Both the position numbers and the translations under genes were made by a program. 64,000 nt of DNA from Talinum fruticosum (taxonomy: Eukaryota; Streptophyta; Magnoliopsida; Caryophyllales; Talinaceae): contig JAITYX010000052.1 of assembly GCA_021018815.1 (NCBI GenBank), forward strand, positions 3,214,501 through 3,278,500. The letters are read 5' to 3'. The notes beneath the pieces were generated by a model. The model saw only the letters and a program-made list of their open reading frames with translations. It ran no database searches and was not told where the DNA came from. Numbering within the stretch: position 1 is the stretch's first letter; every line of letters begins with the position of its first letter. This document shows positions 57,115-64,000 of this stretch, in pieces.

Positions 57115-57330
57115 AATGAGGTGGTGGTTTAATGAACAGGGCAGAATATTAATTTATGTTTCCTATGCTGGCACATCATCACCAAACCGACTCCACCACC
57201 GAGTAAACTCGGTGGTGGTTTAGAAATATTAAATACCCTCTAAGTACGAGTGTATGGTTATCCAACTTTAAAGTACGGTATATAAACGTCCAATACTCTC
57301 AAAGTATGGTTTATTTTAATCCAATTACTC
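57115..57330. repeat. MULE right terminal inverted repeat
   Basis: It is the complement of the left repeat at 48228-48450. A GA-rich tract (57090-57112) lies just inside it. Confidence 0.85.
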
Positions 57331-57339
57331 ATAATAATT

Positions 57340-58800
57340 TTCAAAACAAAATGGATAGAAATATAAAAAGATTTCAATATGTTGAGAATAGGCTAGTTAG
57401 GGAACTCAAAGTGTGAGACTAAATCATTAGCTTCGTAGATTAACAAAGCAATAGGAAAAGCTACTATTCTTCAATCAACGATATTGGGGTATATTCTCTA
57501 GAAAGTATTGGTTAACTGAAGGAGATAGGAATTCCAAATTCTTTCACAACAACATTATTACCCGAAAAAGAAGAAAGGCTATTACCGGACTCAAAGATGC
57601 ATTTGGTGTCTAGATAAAGGATGTGCCAACTATTTGCAATAAATTTGTTAGCAACTTCCGTAACTGTTTTAATACGACAAATCATCGCCACTTATCCAAA
57701 TGAAATTAAATGACCGAAAATTTGTTAGTTAACTCAAAACTTCTCTACTGAAGTAATTAAGAGTATAGTCTTCCAAATAAATGCCTCAAAAATACCAAGG
57801 CCTAGTGGCTTTGGACCCAGTTATTTCCAAAAATATTAGGATATTGTTGGACCATATATTGCAACATGGTAAAGGAATTCCATGAGAAAGGACAAATTCT
57901 CAAAGAGATTAATCATACTATTTTAGTGCTTATCCCTAAAGTTGATGATCTTAGCTCCAAGAATTATTTTAGATCTATTAGTCTATGCAACACTATCTAT
58001 AAAATCTTTGTAAAAGTTCTAGCTAACAGGCTTCATCCATGCCTAAAGAGTTTGATCACACCATTCCAAAGTGCTTTGTGTCAAGAAGAGAAATTCATGA
58101 TAATATACTGCTTGCAAATGAGATTATGAACAAATTTAAAAATGCAAAAAGTAAAACTACATGAGTTGCGCTAAAATAGGATATGGAAAAGACATATGAT
58201 AGAGTCGAATGGGATTCATATTTCTTACTTAGATGGTGTTCCCTCAAAATGGAATGGTTGGATCAAGGAATACTTATCCTCGGTTTCTTACTTGATTCTT
58301 ATCAATGACTAACCTTGTGGGTTCTTTAACCCAATAAGAAAACTTAGATAAGGTGATGCAATTTTACCTTATCTATTTTTATATGTATAGAAGCCTTTTC
58401 TTCTAAACTTATTCAAGAAAGGATGAACAAGAAATATGGAATCGAAGCAAAGCTCTCTGTTAAAGAAAATCTTATCCCTGCTCTTTTCTTTGTTGATGAT
58501 AGCCTACTTTTTTGTAAAGAAAAAGCCTAATTGTTATACTACTTGAAAAAAATCATGGATGAATTGTGTGTGTCGTTTGTTCAGGTGATCAACTTTCATA
58601 AATCACCCGATAAGTACTTATGTTACTCAGTTTGTACAAGGAAAAAAGAAAATCTTGTTGTTTTCTCCTCTATTAACCAAGCAAATAGTGACCTCAATGA
58701 TTGGAAAGCTAATGCTTTATCCAAAGTAGAAAGTGTGGTTTTAATACAATCAAATTTTGAATCTCTCTCCCTGCCCATACTATGAAATTTTTTAAACTTC
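57340..58800 (+). pseudogene. Old LINE ORF2, reverse transcriptase part
   Basis: WLTEGDRNSKFFHNNIITRK near 57515 is the typical pre-RT motif. 57866-58129 gives KEINHTILVLIPKVDDLSSK, YFRSISLCNTIYKIFVKVLA and NRLHPCLKSLITPFQSA. The catalytic site appears as FVDDSLLFCKE near 58488-58520 (FVDD for the usual FADD). There are several stops and shifts. Confidence 0.7.
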
Positions 58801-59270
58801 CATAACATACGATTAATCTCTGGATAAAATTAATAAGAACTTTTTGAAATCTAATATAAGAGTAGGTATGCCCATGGTTGCATGGGACCAAGTCAGCCAG
58901 ACCTAAATACAAAGGTGGGTTGGGATTGCGCAAAGCTGAAGAGATTAATATGGTTTTCTACTGTAAACTTATCTAAAAATTAGTTAAAGAGCCCGATAAT
59001 TTATGAGTTCAACACAAAAATAAAATATGAAAAACAAGGTGATTGTTTTGGCCATAAACCAAAAAATGGAGATTCTTAGGTGCGAAAATCCTTGTATAAA
59101 TGTTATCTCTACATTTAACAAAGGGATTCGCTGAAAAAAATTTTGATAGAAAGTAAAAACTTTTCATTACCAATGATCAAGTAAACATACCCAAATACAA
59201 AGAAAACTCTGTACACAAAAAATATCAAAGGATCATAAGATTCGACTCACCTCTTGGAAGGGTTGCCAAT
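58801..59270 (+). pseudogene. Old LINE ORF2, region after the reverse transcriptase
   Basis: Traces such as MVAWDQVSQT and PRPKYKGGLGLRKAEEIN (58880-58945, across frames) match the 'W..vc.PK..GGLG.+' motif that follows the reverse transcriptase. Beyond about 59000 the reading fades. Confidence 0.45.
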
Positions 59271-60180
59271 ACTTATAATCCCTTAAGAAAAAAAAATCAG
59301 TCAACTAGTTATTCTAAGTGTTCCCTATCCAATGTTTTAACTTTCTTTCTCAGCATCATTCTAATTCTAGCTTGAATATCATATATGATCTTCCACTTTT
59401 ATTTGTTCACGGTAGAGATAGTTACAACTTGTACATCATAGATGATATATAGTAACTGAAAAAATGGCAAATACCACTTGTATTCTTAGTTTAGTCCCTT
59501 TGGTCTTTAGTAGATTAACCTACTAGTGAATACTTTCCATTTGAAGTCTTGCCTAGGTACAAACATTCTGCATCAATTGTTTGCTGCAAGCACAATGAGA
59601 AAACAAATATGGGCAACTTTCTTCCTCCTCCTAGCATAATGGACGAGTAGCTATTAGTTAACAACCTTCCCATCTTAGGCGGTTTATCCCTATTGAGCAA
59701 CATGCCTTTCATTATAAGTCAAAAGATGAAGTTATGTTTGGGGAGTGAAATGGGAGACCAAACAACTCTCCAATACATACACTTATCTTGTTGTCCCAAA
59801 AGCCACTTATACCTACTGTATACGGTATATTCTTTGTTTTTGATATTCTGCTCAAGGTTTAATTCATAGCCTTGTCTGAATTGATCCTTCATTTTATGCA
59901 ATTTGGTCCAATACCAACTTAATCCGGATGGAGGTTTATTATTCCAAAAATCTTTCCCTTTGAGATAAACCTCGTGGATCCATTTGACCGATAATGAGTC
60001 GGATTTAGAGGAAATAGCCTATATGAACTTCCATATGGTTGTCGGGTTCCAAACTCCATTCTTCACATTAAGTCCTCCAACTTTTTAAGGCTTACACATA
60101 TCATTGCAAGAGACTAAGTAGAATCCTCTATTAGCTCCTTTACCCTACAAACACTTACCACAAATTAGTTTATGTTTAAT
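59270..60180 (-). pseudogene. Minus-strand LINE fragment nested in the old LINE
   Basis: On the minus strand from about 60130 the order is CKP-KVGGLNVKNGVWNPTTIW, SDSLSVKWIHEVYLKGKDFW, GLSWYWTKLHKMKDQFRQGY, then WRVVWSPISLPKHNFIF (59790-59719) and the start of a zf-RVT domain to about 59515. This is the post-RT region of another LINE, in the opposite orientation to its host. It is truncated at both ends, with few stops. Confidence 0.65.
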
Positions 60181-60399
60181 TATTGCTTGATGTAGGATGA
60201 AAATGGTTGACCACTAAGACATCATTGACAATAGAAGGGAATTAATGTTTTGTACCTTTGCTGCATATGAGAAATGCTTGGTAGCTATGACTTGTAATTC
60301 GTTGGAAAATTGCAGATGGAAAAAACATTCTTTTTGGACTGATCTTTGGTATCAAAACCAAAACTTACTCTGCAGACTACGAGGTATGACCCACTATCC

Positions 60400-60830
60400 A
60401 CTAATTTACAAACTAGGGTAAGTGAATTTATTATTAATGATAACGTCTAGGATATCCCTAAGCTGGATGTTATTCTACCGACTAATGTAGTGGAATTAAT
60501 CAAAAGTATATCACTACCAATGTACCCCAAACATGATGAAAATTTTTGGGACTCTCGGGAGCAATTTGTTCACCACAAAATCTGCCACTTGGGTTAGCAC
60601 ATAATATACAAAGGCATGATAGGTAGGAGGGACAATGGATTTGCAAAACAAATATACCGCCTAAGATTAAAATTTTTACGTGGCAACTAGTCCATGGTAG
60701 AATACCTCTTAGGAAGGCACTAGCCTAGGAAGGGGTTCGAGTTAACCTCCTTTGTAAAATTTGCAATTCGATGAAGAATCGGAAGACCATTTGTCTCGTA
60801 AACACAACATGTGTAGGCTACGGCTTCAAA
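60400..60830 (+). pseudogene. Old LINE ORF2, C-terminal zf-RVT part
   Basis: Frames give VSEFIINDNV, DIPKLDVILPTNVVELIKSI and, after a shift, PKIKIFTWQLVHGRIPLRKA with LLCKICNSMKN, the zinc-binding tail domain. It joins on to the part before 59270. Confidence 0.55.
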
Positions 60831-61110
60831 CCATCACTGGCTACATCATACCAACTCTATATCTCCTCAAATTGATAGAAAAAGCATTCTCCACGCGGAT
60901 CGATCTACCCTCTAGCAGAACAACTTCATAGAGTCCTATTTCTATTGTGAAATATTTGGAAGGAAAGGAATACCCTCGGTTTTTGAAATGAAGATTTCAA
61001 CCATATCGGAGCATTAATCATAGAAAAAAGAGCTACTTGTAGAATGTAAACCCTTCGGGGTCCTTATGACGGTGTTGACTACTTTATGGTTTTAGGTCCA
61101 AGGTGGAGAT

Positions 61111-61773
61111 TGTTGGGTGTGGCCCAAAATCCATCTACGAGCCAAGGTTCGGCTCAACTCAATTCCATAGACTCCTCAAAGGAAGGTTCACATCCCGTGG
61201 AAAATCGCTTAACCGGACTACGCAACGAATCTCGGGCAGAAGCAAGGCACGACCAAACCGTGTCATATGGCACGACCAGTGCCTTTCCTTGGCATGACCA
61301 TGCCAGTGCAGCACGATAGTGCCACTCTTTTTCTGCGAGTTTTTGTTTTTTGTGGTTTTATGGGTCTGTGCTCGATGAATTTGTGTTAGTTCGGTTATTT
61401 TGACCTAATTAACTACTAAATCTCCTAAGAGAATTATATTATGGTTTTAATATATATTAGGTTGTAGTTACAACCTAATACATATCCCATTAACGAGTTG
61501 TATGAGACCTATTCTCCTCCCTATTCTACATACTTAGTTGAAAGAGTTTTAGAGAGTTTTCTTTTACCCCGATCTCACATAACTCATTGTCCTCGAAATC
61601 TTACTTTGTACTCTCTTTTCATTATTAATGGATTATTTGCTCTTCGCCATCTCGTGGTTTTTTTCAATTGGGTTTTCCACTTAAATATGTTGTCTTTTCC
61701 TTTATCGGTTTCAACATTGTTCTTGCCTCTAATTTTTGGTGTCCCCTCGTCCTATTAGGCTTATTTCCTAACA
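61111..61773 (+). mobile_element. Copia-type LTR (solo or 3' remnant), 663 bp
   Basis: It starts TGTTGGGTGTGGCCC directly after the purine tract AAGGTGGAGAT and ends ATTTCCTAACA, typical Copia LTR termini. The purine tract suggests a 3' LTR with its internal region gone. A GGCACGACC/GTGCC dyad zone lies at 61245-61325. The frame 61086-61319 across it is not a gene. Confidence 0.65.
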
Positions 61774-61813
61774 AACCCGAGTGCCATTTAGACTTAAAAT
61801 GCGATTGTTATAA

Positions 61814-63023
61814 GGGAGATTTACAGTTGAGTTCCATTTCAATTTACAATTACATTTTCAGTGGCTATTTTTACACCCAAGTCATTTAAAAGACAGTTAC
61901 ACCCCTCCTTTTATCTCTTATTTACAGCCCCTCTCTCTGTCAGCCCCCTTTTCTCTCTCTCTCTCTCCTCCCCCTTCCTTTCTCTCTCCTCACCCCCTCT
62001 ATCTGTCTCTCTCTCCCCTCCCCTCCTCTTTCTCACACTTTTTATTTATTTTTAATAAAATTAATTATTATCATTATTATAGATAGAAAATTAATTATTT
62101 GTATTATAATTAATTATTTAAAAATTTTTAATAAAAAAATTATTTTATATTTTAAATTTTATTTTTGTTATAAATTTTTTAATATTATTATGTGTTTCTC
62201 TTATTATAAATAGATGAACGTATTTTTCATACAAAAAATAATACATTTATTTTTTTAATATAATTTTAAATATAATTTGAATTTTAAGTTCATTATTATA
62301 AAAATTAAAATTTTTAGTTTAATTTTTTCTTATTTCAATTAAAATATTTTAACTAAAAAAATATAAAAATATTATTTAAATTTTAAATCTTCATTACTCA
62401 AATTAAAATAGTAAACTAAAATAATTTTAATTGAAATAAAAAAATTATAATTAAATCTCTAGATCTTAATTACTCAACTTAAAATATTAAATTAAAATAA
62501 TATTACTTGAAATAATTAAAAATTTTAAATTTTATAATAATAAATTTTAATTTTAAATTTTATTTAAAATTAGATTAAAAATGTATATTATTTTTCATAT
62601 GAAAAATAAATTAATTTAATTATAATAAGAGAAATGCATAATAATACTAAAAAAATTTTTTATAACAAAAATAAAATGTAAAATATAAAATAATTTTTTA
62701 TTTAGAAAAATTTTTAAAAAATTAACTATAATACAAATAATAAATTTTTTATCTATAATAATAATAATTAATTTTTTATTTTTATTAGAAAAATAAAAAG
62801 AAGTGTAAGAGAGAGTAGAGTAGGGAGGAGAGAGAGAGACACAGAGAGGGGATGAGGAGAGAGAAAGAGCGACAGAGAGAGGGGTGAGGAGAGAGAGAGG
62901 GCTGACAGAGAGTGGGTGAGGAGAGAGATGAAGGGTATAATAGTCTTTTAATAACTGAAGTGTAAAAATAATCACCAAAAGTATAATTATAAAGTCAAAC
63001 TGACACTTGTCTGCAAATTTCCC
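61814..63023. mobile_element. Foldback MULE-type element, 1.21 kb, two ~0.6 kb arms
   Basis: Almost the whole element is an inverted repeat. The left arm starts GGGAGATTTACAG and the right arm, from the other strand, GGGAAATTTGCAG. Both then pass through TTTTTACAC, CTCTCTCTGTCAGCCC, CTCTCTCTCTCCTCACCCC, a TAATTATTATTATTATAGAT-like block and long A/T runs to a centre near 62400. Flanks are TTGTTATAA (61805-61813) and TTATTATAA (63024-63032), a 9 bp duplication matching at 8 of 9. It is non-coding. It lies about 300 bp upstream of gene D. Confidence 0.8.
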
Positions 63024-63154
63024 TTATTATAATGGCTAACTTTATTTTAGGTCATTAATGAAGGACAATATTGATATTTAAGTTTGGGATCCCAATACGA
63101 TACTCAAAAATAATCTTGAGTATTCCAATTTATGGACGGATGATGGCCCACGTC

Positions 63155-63163
63155 CATAAATAG
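63155..63163 (+). promoter_or_regulatory. Candidate TATA box of gene D
   Basis: CATAAATAG lies about 170 bp before the start codon, with a CCCACGTCC (ACGT core) just upstream at 63147-63155. It would put the transcript start near 63190, before the CT/CA tract. Position and form fit a plant core promoter; there is no direct proof. Confidence 0.4.
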
Positions 63164-63244
63164 TTTTACGTTCAAACAAAATTACTAAATAGAAAAGACA
63201 AGCAAGAGGCAGGGCCACATCTTGTGGTTTCGTAGTCAGCCAAC

Positions 63245-63247
<3 letters not shown>

Positions 63248-63311
<64 letters not shown>
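63248..63311. repeat. (CT)n-(CA)n microsatellite in the gene D leader
   Basis: About 17 CT units run straight into about 15 CA units and end 19 bp before the start codon. Gene C has a short pyrimidine-rich leader at the matching place and the same AGAAAGGGGAA just before its ATG. Confidence 0.9.
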
Positions 63312-63315
<4 letters not shown>

Positions 63316-63330
63316 TCGAGAAAGGGGAAC

Positions 63331-64000
<670 letters not shown>

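Larger units (their letters stand above)
48228..57330 (+). mobile_element. Mutator-like element (MULE), 9.1 kb, with 9 bp target duplication
   Basis: Long terminal inverted repeats of about 220 bp occupy 48228-48450 and 57115-57330. The left starts GGGTTATTGGATTAAAATAA and the right, from the other strand, GAGTAATTGGATTAAAATAA. Both go on through ACCACCACCGAGTTTACT and GTTCATTAAACCACCACCTC. The 9 bp ATAATAATT flanks both sides exactly (48219-48227 and 57331-57339). Inside are a broken mudrA-type transposase (+ strand), two nested solo LTRs, and an uninterrupted minus-strand GRF-finger-like gene. It sits in an old LINE. Confidence 0.9.
47109..61060 (+). mobile_element. Decayed LINE split by a MULE and by another LINE fragment
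   Basis: The + strand ORF2 of an old LINE reads in order across the window: endonuclease at 47400-48218, then (after the MULE at 48228-57330) the linker and reverse transcriptase at 57440-58620, then (after a minus-strand LINE piece at about 59270-60180) the C-terminal region at 60400-60830. The two sides of the MULE share its 9 bp duplication and keep the ORF2 order, which proves that they were one element. The exact 5' and 3' ends are uncertain. Confidence 0.7.

Overview
This is a stretch of plant nuclear DNA, most likely from a eudicot. The sequence is AT-rich, its genes are split by GT-AG introns, and Copia, Gypsy-type, LINE/L1, CACTA, hAT, Mutator (MULE) and PIF/Harbinger-like elements lie nested in one another. 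I cannot name the species. I saw no rRNA, tRNA, CRISPR or prokaryotic operon structure.

The host genes are a tandem array of tropinone-reductase-like short-chain dehydrogenases (SDR), all on the + strand. Gene A (623-1021) is only its last two exons; the rest lies left of the window. Gene B (20096-20669) is a dead copy: exons 2 and 3 remain, with broken splice sites. Gene C (27165-30688) is complete: five exons and 262 residues with every SDR catalytic motif. Gene D (63331 onward) starts at the right edge and shows exons 1 and 2. Exon 2 is exactly 208 bp in B, C and D, which shows a common origin by local duplication.

The rest is mobile DNA. 1381-3000 is a decayed Copia. 3019-6530 is a CACTA element with a Transposase_24-like gene, interrupted by a second CACTA-like element rich in GCGACGG repeats. 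9327-19448 is a minus-strand Copia, nearly complete, with a tandem duplication of its leader plus part of its LTR. 24067-25209 is a PIF/Harbinger-type element carrying two unusual internal arrays. Two sister hAT-like elements (29016-30261, in intron 3 of gene C, and 33960-39924) share about 1.25 kb; the second was split by a 4.7 kb LINE. 40448-43661 is a 3.2 kb solo LTR. 44703-47108 is a hAT element with a perfect 8 bp target duplication. A decayed LINE running from about 47.2 to 61.0 kb was split by a 9.1 kb MULE (48228-57330, perfect 9 bp target duplication). Two nested solo LTRs in turn split the transposase of that MULE. A 1.2 kb foldback MULE-type element (61814-63023) sits just upstream of gene D.

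The most unusual observations are four. (1) Degenerate arrays of GCACGG...CCGTGC words recur in five places, in elements of different superfamilies. (2) The MULE carries an uninterrupted two-exon gene for a small GRF-finger-like, coiled-coil, membrane-tailed protein that has lost several zinc ligands, although the transposase beside it is dead. (3) The Copia has a duplicated primer-binding-site/leader. (4) The copies of that duplication differ mostly by one-base changes at CG/CNG sites, which looks more like consensus error than evolution.
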